A stretch of DNA of 64,000 bases. Source: Paenibacillus sp. J45TS6. Lineage in GTDB: Bacteria > Bacillota > Bacilli > Paenibacillales > Paenibacillaceae. Numbering within the stretch: position 1 is the stretch's first letter; each line of letters opens with the position of its first letter. Below, in pieces: positions 1 to 8,273 of the stretch. The notes under the pieces are model-generated. The model searched no databases, had not been told where the DNA came from, and saw only the letters and a list, made by a program, of their open reading frames with translations. The stretch spans positions 466,035-530,034 of the forward strand of contig NZ_BOSJ01000002.1 of assembly GCF_018403285.1 (NCBI RefSeq), in the 5' to 3' direction. The position numbers were made by a program, and so were the translations under genes.

Positions 1-192
1 TACCTGGTTAGCTAAACGCTGGTAGAGATCCTGTTTGCCCTTGAAATACCAGTACAGAGAGGGAGCCTGAATCCCTAGCCTGTCGGCTAATCGTCTCATA
101 CTGAATTTCTCAATTCCCTCCTCTCCTAAGAGATCCCACGAGGCTTCCAAAATCTTATCTTCCGAAATTTGAGGCTGTTGCTTTTTTTTCAT
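1..192 (-). CDS. TetR-family transcriptional repressor, N-terminal part (cut by window edge)
   Basis: Reading from an ATG at 192 toward position 1, the frame stays open for 64 codons and runs off the window. The residues form a typical TetR DNA-binding head: helix 1 around residues 10-25 (ILEASWDLLGEEGIEKFS), then MRRLADRLGI and PSLYWYFKGKQDLY, the usual recognition helix. The ligand-binding domain is outside the window. The gene is divergent from a MATE efflux pump, and the space between them carries three copies of one palindrome. It therefore probably represses both itself and the pump; that role is inferred from arrangement. The family call is firm and the ligand is unknown. Confidence 0.9.
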   Translation of the reverse strand, partial: MKKKQQPQISEDKILEASWDLLGEEGIEKFSMRRLADRLGIQAPSLYWYFKGKQDLYQRLANQV

Positions 193-210
193 TGATATCC
201 GCCCTTTTAT

Positions 211-223
211 CTAACAGTGTAAG
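211..223. promoter_or_regulatory. Operator-like palindrome, copy 1 (imperfect)
   Basis: CTAACAGTGTAAG is an imperfect odd-length palindrome. It matches the two perfect copies at 260-272 and 280-292 except at one arm base and the central base. It lies 19 bases upstream of the TetR gene start, so it is well placed for autoregulation. It is inferred to be a binding site of the adjacent TetR protein. Confidence 0.6.
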
Positions 224-230
224 TTTATGC

Positions 231-259
231 TTTACAGATTCATAAGTTCATGATACCAT
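231..259 (+). promoter_or_regulatory. Promoter of the MATE efflux gene
   Basis: A -35 box TTTACA (231-236) and a -10 box TACCAT (254-259) are separated by 17 bases. Transcription would start near 266, inside the first perfect operator palindrome. A repressor bound there would block initiation. The boxes are moderate matches, so this is a prediction. Confidence 0.5.
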
Positions 260-292
260 CTAACACTGTTAGACTCAAACTAACACTGTTAG
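260..292. promoter_or_regulatory. Two perfect 13-base operator palindromes 20 bases apart
   Basis: CTAACACTGTTAG occurs at 260-272 and again at 280-292. Each copy is a perfect inverted repeat around one central base. Start-to-start spacing is exactly 20 bases, about two helical turns, so two dimers could bind on the same face. The sites cover the predicted start of the MATE transcript. Together with the copy at 211-223 they are the likely operators of the TetR protein at the window edge. Confidence 0.75.
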
Positions 293-322
293 ATAATCAT
301 GAAAAAGAAAGAAGTGATCCAC

Positions 323-1675
323 ATGGATGCAGAAAACCTCCATTATTTCGAAAAAGCACCGGTTGCAAAAGCCGTAGCTCACTTTGCAGTACCGATGATG
401 CTAGGCACGTCAATGAGTGTCATCTATTCCATCTTGAATGCCTACTTCCTTGGTACGCTCCACAATACTGCCGTGTTAACCGCTCTCGCATTAACCTTAC
501 CGTTATTCGCGATCATTATGGCGCTAGGCAACCTGATTGGGGTGGGCAGCGGTACGTTCATCTCCCGTTTGCTAGGAGAGAAAAAATATGATGAGGTAAA
601 ACATGTATCTTCATTCGCTTTTTACAGCAGCTTAGTTCTCGGTCTTATCATGATGGCTGTCGGCCTCCCGTTAATTGATTCCATTGTTCAAGGATTAGGG
701 GCAACACCCGAATCCTTCCGATTTACGAAGGACTATGTCACAGTTATGCTTATCGGCTCACCATTCGTCGTATTGTTCTTTACACTGGAAAATATCGTAC
801 GCTCAGAAGGTGCAGCAATCACGTCGATGATCGGTATGATTCTCAGTGTTGTCGTAAATATTATCCTCGACGCGCTAGTCATTTTCGTCTTCCATTGGGG
901 CATAATCGGCGTTGCATCCGCTACAGTCGTCTCCAACTTGGTTGCGAGTGTATTCTACGCCTTCCATATGGGATACAAGAGTCAATTTTTAACGATATCC
1001 GTAAACTGGTTCAAGGCTACCAAGGACATTCTAGGCAATGTATTCAAAATTGGAACTCCTGTCTTTATTATGAGTATCTTCATGGGTGCAATGTCGCTCA
1101 TCTTTAACCATTTTCTTGTCGAATATGGTGATATGGCCGTAGCAGCATACGGAATTTCATCTCGTTTATTGCAATTGCCTGAGTTTATACTGATGGGATT
1201 ATGCGAGGGAGTCGTGCCGCTTATTGCCTTCTCTTTTACAGCGAATAAATTACGCATGAAGCAGACGATTGGATTCACGTTCAAAGCCATTATGGGGTTA
1301 GCCGTCGTGTTCGGCATCATCGTCTATTTCATTTCCGATAACCTAATTGGTTTATTTACGAATGACCCGCAATTAATTGAAATGGGCAGCTACATTCTGC
1401 ATGTAACATTCTTATCCTTATTCGTTTCAGGAATGACCACGTTATTTATGGGGATCTTCCAGGCAACAGCGCAAGGAACTGCAGCATTTATTATGTCAAT
1501 TATTCAAGGAATTACTCTGATTCCTGTGCTCTATATAGCCAATCATATGAATGGCTTTCACGGAGTGGTCTGGTCGCTTGTCATTGCAGATACTGTCGCA
1601 TTCCTTGTTGGTGCCATCATGATGTATGTTTTGCGGAACAAATTACAGCCTGATTTGGATAGCTTAGTACAGTAA
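323..1675 (+). CDS. MATE-family multidrug/cation efflux transporter
   Basis: A 450-residue polytopic membrane protein with about 12 hydrophobic segments and the two-fold layout of the MATE (multi-antimicrobial extrusion) family. These pumps export drugs or metabolites in exchange for Na+ or H+. The N-terminal PMMLGTSMSVIYSILNAYFLG and the repeat-like second half (IGTPVFIMSIFMGAMSLIFN) fit the family, and the length is normal. I chose ATG 323 because the near-perfect Shine-Dalgarno AAAGAAGTGATC (308-319) precedes it. An in-frame ATG at 299 has no ribosome site and overlaps the operator region. The gene is monocistronic, with a terminator just downstream, and is probably induced when the divergent TetR protein binds a ligand. 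The substrate cannot be read from sequence. Confidence 0.9.
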   Translation: MDAENLHYFEKAPVAKAVAHFAVPMMLGTSMSVIYSILNAYFLGTLHNTAVLTALALTLPLFAIIMALGNLIGVGSGTFISRLLGEKKYDEVKHVSSFAFYSSLVLGLIMMAVGLPLIDSIVQGLGATPESFRFTKDYVTVMLIGSPFVVLFFTLENIVRSEGAAITSMIGMILSVVVNIILDALVIFVFHWGIIGVASATVVSNLVASVFYAFHMGYKSQFLTISVNWFKATKDILGNVFKIGTPVFIMSIFMGAMSLIFNHFLVEYGDMAVAAYGISSRLLQLPEFILMGLCEGVVPLIAFSFTANKLRMKQTIGFTFKAIMGLAVVFGIIVYFISDNLIGLFTNDPQLIEMGSYILHVTFLSLFVSGMTTLFMGIFQATAQGTAAFIMSIIQGITLIPVLYIANHMNGFHGVVWSLVIADTVAFLVGAIMMYVLRNKLQPDLDSLVQ

Positions 1676-1694
1676 AAAACATAGAACATGCAAA

Positions 1695-1740
1695 AAGGCA
1701 GAATCAGTTTACTCCCTGATCCTGCCTTCAATTTATTTTT
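1695..1740 (+). terminator. Terminator of the MATE gene
   Basis: AAGGCAGAATCAG pairs with CTGATCCTGCCTT with one mismatch across an 8-base loop. An AT-rich tail ending in TTATTTTT follows. Confidence 0.75.
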
Positions 1741-1919
1741 AATAGCTTGGTTTCCCCGGTTCGTAAAACCTCAGATAAAGGAAGCCTATAACTCTCCCTC
1801 AAGAAACTTGATGAGGTACATTTCAGACTGCTTGAGGAAATATGCCGTGTTTTTAACATCGATTATATCTTCCTTCTATTGATTCAGATTCCTCAGTTAC
1901 TAGCTCTGTAAATCCTAGA

Positions 1920-2291
1920 CTACTTTTTCTCTTCTTCTTGTAAGGTGGCTGTCCCGCCTATTAAACAGGTAATCTCAATATCATCAATGTCTATCATCTT
2001 ATCTTTCTGTGCATCATAGTACTCCCCAAATAGAAATAATGACTCCCTTTTTCTATTCAATAAATAAGGAAAAATTTCTTCACAAAATTCTGTAACACTT
2101 TTAAACATACTCTCCGGTGCAATCCCCGATTCATCGATAACCAACACTTCTTTGTGTTCAATAAGAGCAGGGTTGCGATTTAAATGGTACAGTTGAAAAG
2201 AGGTACCCTTGCGATACACTTCATAAATTGGAATTTCTATATTTTCAATAAAATCTCCATCCGTATATTTCAAGGTAAACTTTACGGCCAT
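1920..2291 (-). CDS. Conserved hypothetical protein, about 123 residues
   Basis: I do not recognise this family. The product is soluble and mixed alpha/beta with no signal peptide, membrane segment or cysteine cluster. It is acidic toward the C-terminus (DIDDIEITCLIGG, then an EEEKK tail). The start is set at ATG 2291 because AAAGGAG (2305-2299) is 7 bases from it; the upstream in-frame ATG at 2297 is only one base from that site. It lies directly downstream of rlmH on the same strand with a 61-base gap, so it may share that transcript. Function unknown. Confidence 0.65.
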   Translation of the reverse strand: MAVKFTLKYTDGDFIENIEIPIYEVYRKGTSFQLYHLNRNPALIEHKEVLVIDESGIAPESMFKSVTEFCEEIFPYLLNRKRESLFLFGEYYDAQKDKMIDIDDIEITCLIGGTATLQEEEKK

Positions 2292-2352
2292 CTTCATTCT
2301 CCTTTCAACACGAATGCTAATTTTAGATTTAGCAGTGGTATTCCATTTCGCC

Positions 2353-2832
2353 CTACTTATGATACGGTTCCCCGCGGTTAATCTTCACCGCGCGGTAAAT
2401 CTGCTCCACGAGCACAAGACGCATGAGCTGATGCGGTAAAGTCATTCGCCCGAAGCTCAGACGCTGTTGTGCACGGCGAAGCACCGCATTCGACAACCCA
2501 TTGCTACCGCCAATCACAAAGACGATATGACTTGTCCCATAAGTACCGAGCTTATCGATCTCCGCAGCTAAATCTTCCGAACTCCACAGCTGACCATCCA
2601 GTGCTAACGCAATCACGTGGGCATCCCCTTTAATATGACCAAGGATCTTCTCACCCTCACGGTCCTTCACATTCTGAATCTCCGCATCACTCATGTTTTC
2701 GGGTGCTTTTTCATCCGGAACTTCAATCACCTGGAACTTGATATAAGGAGCAAGACGTTTTGCATACTCCTGGATGCCCTGCACTAGATACTTTTCTTTT
2801 AATTTCCCTACACTAATAATTTGAATAAACAT
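2353..2832 (-). CDS. rlmH: 23S rRNA (pseudouridine-1915 N3)-methyltransferase RlmH
   Basis: At 159 residues this matches RlmH (older names YbeA, YydA), a SPOUT methyltransferase that methylates pseudouridine 1915 of 23S rRNA on assembled 70S ribosomes using S-adenosylmethionine. The sequence shows the typical [16 protein letters not shown] start and the knotted cofactor-binding region [18 protein letters not shown] near residues 104-121. It ends with [28 protein letters not shown], where the [15 protein letters not shown] helix and terminal YHK are family hallmarks. TAGGAGGT precedes the ATG. Its place left of walJ-htrA matches Bacillales gene order. Confidence 0.97.
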   Translation of the reverse strand: MFIQIISVGKLKEKYLVQGIQEYAKRLAPYIKFQVIEVPDEKAPENMSDAEIQNVKDREGEKILGHIKGDAHVIALALDGQLWSSEDLAAEIDKLGTYGTSHIVFVIGGSNGLSNAVLRRAQQRLSFGRMTLPHQLMRLVLVEQIYRAVKINRGEPYHK

Positions 2833-2954
2833 ATTCTACATACCTCCTATATAACACGGCTATTCACCGTTATGTACTAACATCCACGCTTAATTTATAC
2901 CTTTGCTCATCTTCTTAATCCACTTACCATCTACGTTATATATACAAACAAAAA

Positions 2955-2983
2955 GAGCGCAAACCTCACGCTCTCCCCATGTT
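2955..2983 (-). terminator. Terminator after the CxxH/CxxC gene
   Basis: On the minus strand AGAGCG pairs with CGCTCT around a 9-base loop and runs into TTTTTG. It lies 40-odd bases past the stop of the small gene at 3020-3187. Confidence 0.6.
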
Positions 2984-3019
2984 TACTATTCAACTATATC
3001 CGTGCGAAGCATGAACCTC

Positions 3020-3187
3020 TTATACGACTAGGAACTCCGCGTTGTTATCACATTCTGAGCACTTTACCGGCGGGTCCCAGTCGGAGAATTCGGTTTCTTT
3101 CAAATCTACAATATCGGGTGCATCCTCGAATTCATCAACAAACTGGTCAATGGCATGCTCCACATGATCTTTACATACGGTGTACAT
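3020..3187 (-). CDS. Small CxxH/CxxC zinc-ribbon-like protein (55 residues)
   Basis: A 55-residue product starts MYTVCKDHVEHAID and ends PPVKCSECDNNAEFLVV. The Cys-Lys-Asp-His near the start and Cys-Ser-Glu-Cys near residues 43-46 form a CxxH ... CxxC pair able to bind one zinc ion. This matches a small conserved family in Bacillus and Paenibacillus next to htrA and rlmH, annotated only as CxxH/CxxC protein. A weak GAAAGGA ribosome site lies about 10 bases before the ATG. Role unknown; metal binding is inferred from the motif. Confidence 0.85.
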   Translation of the reverse strand: MYTVCKDHVEHAIDQFVDEFEDAPDIVDLKETEFSDWDPPVKCSECDNNAEFLVV

Positions 3188-3426
3188 TCACTCAAGCATC
3201 CTTTCTGTCTTTACCCTTCTTACGGCTGTGTCCTTATGCCTTGAGGCAAACGCCCTCACATCTGGACATGCTCCTTCTCTTGTTCTACCATACCTGCGCG
3301 TGAAAAGAAACCCTTTATCCTTTTTCTCCCCTAACAATTGGGTAGAATAGGACTTTTCATCGTGACCTTTGCTGCTGCCTGTGTTTAGCCTTCCCAGATC
3401 GAGTAACCCGCCATGCATGATGAGCA

Positions 3427-3467
3427 AATAAAAAACGGCTTCCACCTGCCTGGGGAAAACCGTTTTT
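3427..3467 (-). terminator. Terminator of htrA
   Basis: On the minus strand AAAACGG-TTTTCC pairs with GGAAG-CCGTTTT around a 10-base loop, followed by TTTTTTATTT. It starts a few bases after the htrA stop. Confidence 0.8.
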
Positions 3468-3477
3468 CGCTTTGGTG

Positions 3478-4725
3478 CTATTCATTAGGTTTATCTGTAA
3501 GCTTAGTGGAAACTTCCGTCAGCTTCCCATCACGATAAAACTTTATTTTGAGTTCCTCGCCAATTTTCTTCTTCTCATACAGGTGTTTACGCAGATCGAG
3601 TGTTGATTTAATTTTCTTTCCATCGAACTCCACAATGACGTCATTCATCTTAAGTCCCGCTTCGTCCGCTGGACCGGATGATTCGAGCACGATCACGCCT
3701 TCCTCAACGGAATCAGGCAGCTTCATCTCTTCCCGCTGTTCTTTATCGAGCGGAGCGTAGGGGCTGGTTAAATCTACGGTGTAGACACCGAGATAAGGAC
3801 GAGATACTTTTCCATCCACCATCAGATCATCGACAATCGTCATCACATCATGCGTTGGAATTGCAAATCCAAGCCCTTCTACACCAGTATCCGCAATCTT
3901 CATCGTATTAATACCAACCAAATTCCCCTCTAAATCAACCAGAGCACCACCGCTGTTCCCTTCATTAATGGCAGCATCCGTCTGAATGACAGACTGTTCC
4001 CAGTCATAGACTCCATCCTGGTTAATAGAGACCGGAATCTGACGATCAATATAGCTTACAATCCCTCTTGTCATCGTACCGCCAAGTCCTAATGGGTTTC
4101 CGATGGCAAGTACGGTCTGACCTCGGCGCAGTTTGGTAGAATCTCCGAGCTCCACTGCTGTATTAATTCCACTGCTATCAATGGACAGCACAGCAATATC
4201 ACTGATTCGGTCTTTACCGATCAGTTCTGCTTCCTTAGATACACCATCTACAGTTACAGCTTCTAGGTTCTCCCCACGATCGACAACATGATGATTGGTC
4301 ATGATATATGCCTTTTTACCTTCAATTTTAAAAATAACGCCCGACCCTAAAGCCGAATCCGAAATTTTAGAACCTTCAACGTCTTTATGGCTCACAATAC
4401 TTACTACAGCCGGACGAACCTTATCTCCCGCTTGCATGATTTGTGTCTCGTAAGAGTCAGTCCCTCCGCTTGCATAAGAACTTTGTCCGGCAAAAGCCAT
4501 TTGTGTATCTCCTGGATATACAATCCACGCAAATAAAGTCACAGATACAATGGCGCTGATCACCGAGCTGATTACAGCAACCTGAATCGTTGAAAACGTG
4601 GAAGATTCCGTATTCTTTACTGTTTTCGGCCACCATCTTTTGCGGCTGACTCTAATTCGGTTTGGAAGATTTCCGGTCCGTTTTGATACTTTGGTGGAAT
4701 AAAACTCATCGTCAAACAATCCCAT
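3478..4725 (-). CDS. htrA: Membrane-anchored HtrA/DegP-type serine protease
   Basis: A 415-residue trypsin-like protease with one PDZ domain that degrades or refolds misfolded envelope proteins. A cytoplasmic tail of about 45 residues precedes one membrane segment (about 46-70), which places the protease outside. The catalytic triad is visible: His145/146 in MTNHHVV, Asp176 in RISDIAVL and Ser258 in NEGNSGGAL. The PDZ domain spans roughly 310-405 with SGPADEAGLKMNDVIVEFDG. It lies beyond the wal operon, as in many Firmicutes. The gene carries its own terminator. I cannot point to a confident promoter or stress-regulator box upstream. Confidence 0.95.
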   Translation of the reverse strand: MGLFDDEFYSTKVSKRTGNLPNRIRVSRKRWWPKTVKNTESSTFSTIQVAVISSVISAIVSVTLFAWIVYPGDTQMAFAGQSSYASGGTDSYETQIMQAGDKVRPAVVSIVSHKDVEGSKISDSALGSGVIFKIEGKKAYIMTNHHVVDRGENLEAVTVDGVSKEAELIGKDRISDIAVLSIDSSGINTAVELGDSTKLRRGQTVLAIGNPLGLGGTMTRGIVSYIDRQIPVSINQDGVYDWEQSVIQTDAAINEGNSGGALVDLEGNLVGINTMKIADTGVEGLGFAIPTHDVMTIVDDLMVDGKVSRPYLGVYTVDLTSPYAPLDKEQREEMKLPDSVEEGVIVLESSGPADEAGLKMNDVIVEFDGKKIKSTLDLRKHLYEKKKIGEELKIKFYRDGKLTEVSTKLTDKPNE

Positions 4726-5191
4726 TGGATTCTCTCCCCTCGTATCACTTGCATCAAGACCGTTTACTGCCTTAATACGTGCTTATTTCTCTGTTCACAT
4801 GAATTATTATCTATAAAAATTGCTACAGGTCTCATATCTTCTCTACTATAGTTAACACATATGAAACGAAAAAGTTTCGAAAAAAGGGTAAGAAATCAGT
4901 CTCTATTACATATATCACCATCATTTTACCGCTTTAAGCGCGGCAACGTAAATGGATTATAAACCTCATTTTTTGACCACACAAGCCGAAAAAACAAGGT
5001 CTTTATTCCCATTTTTATACCAAAATGAAACTCCATAAAAAAGCTTTTCTAGCATAGCATGACCCTTACTCCTCAAGAAACAGGAAAAAACAGGAATGTT
5101 TTTGCCCCTGTCTGACTACAATACAATTAAGAGCTTACTAGACTCGCTGAAAGTTTCATATAATTCGCTGCCCAAATCAGAAGGAGGTATC
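4726..5191. other. Intergenic region between htrA and a small plus-strand gene
   Basis: This AT-rich space must hold the htrA promoter (minus) and the promoter of the small gene at 5192 (plus). I see a short hairpin, GAAAC-gaaaaa-GTTTC near 4863-4878, and a TATAGT -10-like box on the minus strand near 4850. I see no convincing paired -35, no WalR direct repeat and no gene. Confidence 0.5.
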
Positions 5192-5401
5192 ATGATGAAT
5201 CGTGTATACACGGCTATGGAAGAGGTCGGTCTTGCCGCCAAATTAGCGGATCTCAAAGAAGAGCATTACCGCAACACGCTTGCGTTAAGTACCATCATTG
5301 AGCTGCTTATCGAAAAAAACATCCTTACCCGGGAAGAGGTAGAAAAAAAAGCTGCCGACCTCGACAGCTTTATGGAGAACTCACCTTATCCCACGGTGTA
5401 G
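5192..5401 (+). CDS. Small conserved hypothetical protein (69 residues)
   Basis: ATG 5192 follows an ideal ribosome site, AGAAGGAGGT (5180-5188). It encodes a mostly helical 69-residue protein, MMNRVYTAMEEVGLAAKLAD then an EEH-rich helix and LLIEKNILTREEVEKKAADLD. An upstream extension to 5096 is in frame but has no ribosome site. It runs convergently into walJ and overlaps its 3' end by 32 bases. I do not recognise the family. The excellent ribosome site and codon structure make it likely to be real. Confidence 0.75.
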   Translation: MMNRVYTAMEEVGLAAKLADLKEEHYRNTLALSTIIELLIEKNILTREEVEKKAADLDSFMENSPYPTV

Positions 5402-6176
5402 GCCGGTCATAATACGTCTCACAAAGTTGGAATTCGCTATCCTTATAGAAACATCCTCGTTCTTCCATTGCATTTCGTACCGTAAGTTTGGCGAGTTCCA
5501 TCATATTATGATCACGGCTCAGATGAGCCAAATATACACGTTTCGTAATTCCATTCATCAGTTCGCTAAGGGCAGCACCTGCTGCTTCATTAGACAGGTG
5601 ACCAAGGTCGCCCATAATCCGTCTTTTGGTATTCCATGGGTATCGTCCCATTCGCAGCATATCAATATCATGATTGGCCTCTAATACCATGACATCTGCA
5701 TCTGAGATCGCATCGCGAACTTTATCACTCATGTAGCCAAGATCGGTTGCCACACTAAGTTTTTCTTTCCCATCATAGAAAGAGTAACCTACAGGCTCTG
5801 CTGCATCATGAGAAATACCAAACGACTCCACGCGAAGTGATTTAAACTCTGTTACCTCTCCGCTCTCCAAAATTCGAATATTTTCCTCAGCGATTTTACC
5901 AATCGATTTGTGCATCGCTTTCCATGTGTTCGTGTTCGCATAGATCGGTAAATTATATTTCCGCGCTACCGCACCAAGACCCCGAATATGGTCTGAATGT
6001 TCATGTGTAACTAAAATTCCGTCCAGTTGTGACCCCAGCATGTCCCGCTCTAGCATGAGTTCATCGATTCGCTTCGCACTGAGTCCTGCATCTATTAATA
6101 AAGCCGTATCATCATTACGAACGACCGTCGCATTCCCTGTCGAACCACTCGACAACACGGTAAAACGTATCCCCAT
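5370..6176 (-). CDS. walJ: WalJ (YycJ) metallo-beta-lactamase-fold hydrolase
   Basis: A 268-residue protein of the metallo-beta-lactamase fold. The metal-binding motif reads THEHSDH (His58, His60, Asp62, His63), with further ligands expected in DLGYMSD, LEANHD and AHLSRDHN. It is the last gene of the walRKHIJ operon, as in Bacillus and Staphylococcus, six bases after walI. WalJ is linked to coordination of DNA replication or division with cell-wall metabolism, but its substrate is not settled. Its 3' end overlaps the convergent small gene. Confidence 0.95.
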   Translation of the reverse strand: MGIRFTVLSSGSTGNATVVRNDDTALLIDAGLSAKRIDELMLERDMLGSQLDGILVTHEHSDHIRGLGAVARKYNLPIYANTNTWKAMHKSIGKIAEENIRILESGEVTEFKSLRVESFGISHDAAEPVGYSFYDGKEKLSVATDLGYMSDKVRDAISDADVMVLEANHDIDMLRMGRYPWNTKRRIMGDLGHLSNEAAGAALSELMNGITKRVYLAHLSRDHNMMELAKLTVRNAMEERGCFYKDSEFQLCETYYDRPTPWDKVSSP

Positions 6177-6182
6177 AACTCA

Positions 6183-6929
6183 TTACTCCTCCGGTTTTTC
6201 TGTCTTCGGACTAATCACCTCTCCGCTGATGCCCTGAACATAATAGGTCTGCCCGCCTTCGAGCACAAATCTCCACGCAGGGGCTGCCACTTGGCTGTCC
6301 GAGTTAAACTCCTCACCATAATATCCAAGCGTGATATCCTGTACGACCGCTTCATTCGGTAAAAAGAGCTCGACCAGCGTGCCAAGTGCCTTGGAAGCCG
6401 GAAGCACTTGTTGTTCTTCTTCGAATGTTGACATCTCAATCGGTGATTGCCGGTAAGCTGTTATTTTCTGATTTGAATAATATAACTCTAAATTCACGTG
6501 AAAAAGAGGCCATTTTTGCTCCGCAAGCGGATGTAAAATAAATCGGTCTGAAGCATCCAGATTCGCAAGCGGGTCCAGTTTATACTGGTCGATATCTGGA
6601 ATTGTCTTTTTCAGCGCAGCCGCCATCTCTTTTTCAGAGAATACAAGTTTACTATCAATAGGCTGATCAAGCTGCACGATTCCCGCTGCCTTGTCCCCAT
6701 TAAGATATCGATAGGTCAGCTTTGGCATAACAGGTGTGTCGCTTGGAATGGGCGCAAGAATCTGAATTCCCTTCTCTTCCATCAGTCGCTGTGTACTGTC
6801 ACCAAGAGAAGTATAATCAAGACTTGAGCCGGCCGATTCCCGTGCATCCACCCACAACTGATAACCTAGAACCAGGTTCAGCAGCAGAAAAGCATATATT
6901 AATACATTCTTGGCACGGCCAAAGTCCAT
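6183..6929 (-). CDS. walI: WalI (YycI), membrane regulator of the WalK kinase
   Basis: A 248-residue protein with a short cytoplasmic start, one membrane helix (about 10-26, VLIYAFLLLNLVLGYQL) and an extracellular YycI domain. In Bacillus, YycH and YycI form a membrane complex with WalK and tune its activity. The order walR-walK-walH-walI-walJ is conserved here. The ribosome site GAGGTGAAAAG precedes ATG 6929. The C-terminal TYYVQGISGEVI resembles a YPEB/YycI-type fold. Confidence 0.93.
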   Translation of the reverse strand: MDFGRAKNVLIYAFLLLNLVLGYQLWVDARESAGSSLDYTSLGDSTQRLMEEKGIQILAPIPSDTPVMPKLTYRYLNGDKAAGIVQLDQPIDSKLVFSEKEMAAALKKTIPDIDQYKLDPLANLDASDRFILHPLAEQKWPLFHVNLELYYSNQKITAYRQSPIEMSTFEEEQQVLPASKALGTLVELFLPNEAVVQDITLGYYGEEFNSDSQVAAPAWRFVLEGGQTYYVQGISGEVISPKTEKPEE

Positions 6930-6989
6930 CTTTTCACCTCATTTCATTATAGACCACCTGTGCAGGCCAGTCCAAGGGTTAACCACTTT

Positions 6990-8273
6990 TTACTTCGTCT
7001 CCAGCATCCTTACTTCCCCTGTACTCAGTTTAACAGTCCACACAGGGACAAGTTTCATTCCTGCCTCCGTTGGCAGTGGATGATAAGCGGGGTATACACT
7101 AACCACATCCGTATCTCCAGCGGCTTCTTTGATCTGCTGTTCCAGTTCTTCCCCATAAGGAAGCTCTACCATCTGCTTATCGATCTCTTCTCCCTCTCTT
7201 AAATAGAGCAGGGAACGTTCGTAAGTAGCGACAGACTCTTTCTGCACATCAAGATATATATGCTCAAATCCATACTGCGGCAGATCCAGGATCTGATAGC
7301 TGTCATAATAGGGAAGCAAATTGATCTCCGTACTTTGATTCTCCGTATTCATTGTAAGCCGGTAGGTCCCGTTAAAACCGCCATATTGATTCACAAAATC
7401 AACCGCTGCAAGCACGTCCTTCGTCCGGTCTACTTCACTCGTCAGCACAGCCGCAGGGTCATTATAACTGATCCAGCGCTGGTTATATTTCACCTGCAAA
7501 CTTCGCTTGCTGTCTGTATAAATTTCCGATCCATCTTTCTCCTGAATATTTCGCGTCATACTTGGGTCAAAGAATAGACTGCGCTGCATTTGTTCTACCG
7601 TATACTGACCTGTTGGAATCTCTACTTGGAGTACTTCGAGCGGTTCTTCTGGAATATAGTATCCGGCCTCAGTTAGCTGATAAGGAGTCCAGCCCGTCCC
7701 AAAATCAACATGCTGCAATACATCCTGTACCGTTAAATCCACATCCGACGCCTCATAAACGACATCCCCCCGCGCGCTGAAGAACAGAGCGTGTACCTTC
7801 GGGTCCTTATCGGTAGTATAGATCCAAATCTTATGAATCGTTTCCGCCTGAAAAAGAGAATCCGGATCAAGCTGCATAACTCGCTGCAATAGGGATACAG
7901 GTATACCGCCATCAAATGACAGCTCAATGCCCGGATGCTTCTTCTTCAGTTCCTCCCAATCCGCAGAATCTACGCTCTGCCTTTCAAAATTTCCAAAATT
8001 ACGGCCTTGGAGCCGTGAATAGATGAGCTGATAGAAGGTGGATTCCGGATAAAAAATCGTATGCTTATCCTTTCCCATATGAATAATCATCTGATCAGGA
8101 AATAATAGATTCTCCACTCGCTTTTCCTGACCCATATTCTCGGTCTTGATGTAGTTTGATTCACTATTCACGATGGAGTAACTTCCGGGCAGACGGTAAA
8201 TAAGAAAATAGCTCTGAACAAGACTGGCTGTGATCAGCAGTACTAATACCGTGTTTTTCAGACCTTCCTTCAT
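6990..8273 (-). CDS. walH: WalH (YycH), membrane regulator of the WalK kinase
   Basis: A 427-residue protein with an N-terminal membrane helix (about 7-25) and a large extracellular YycH region. It works with WalI to modulate WalK. Its ATG overlaps the walK stop as ATGA (8273-8270), showing translational coupling. GAGAGGGG just upstream is the ribosome site. Low sequence conservation is normal for this family, so position in the operon supports the call as much as sequence does. Confidence 0.92.
   Translation of the reverse strand: MKEGLKNTVLVLLITASLVQSYFLIYRLPGSYSIVNSESNYIKTENMGQEKRVENLLFPDQMIIHMGKDKHTIFYPESTFYQLIYSRLQGRNFGNFERQSVDSADWEELKKKHPGIELSFDGGIPVSLLQRVMQLDPDSLFQAETIHKIWIYTTDKDPKVHALFFSARGDVVYEASDVDLTVQDVLQHVDFGTGWTPYQLTEAGYYIPEEPLEVLQVEIPTGQYTVEQMQRSLFFDPSMTRNIQEKDGSEIYTDSKRSLQVKYNQRWISYNDPAAVLTSEVDRTKDVLAAVDFVNQYGGFNGTYRLTMNTENQSTEINLLPYYDSYQILDLPQYGFEHIYLDVQKESVATYERSLLYLREGEEIDKQMVELPYGEELEQQIKEAAGDTDVVSVYPAYHPLPTEAGMKLVPVWTVKLSTGEVRMLETK

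Noticed and set aside
1688-1882. 64-codon plus-strand frame after the MATE gene
   Set aside because: It begins inside the terminator hairpin and has no ribosome site.
3188-3445. 85-codon minus-strand frame between htrA and the CxxH/CxxC gene
   Set aside because: It runs through the htrA terminator, lacks a ribosome site and has no recognisable features.
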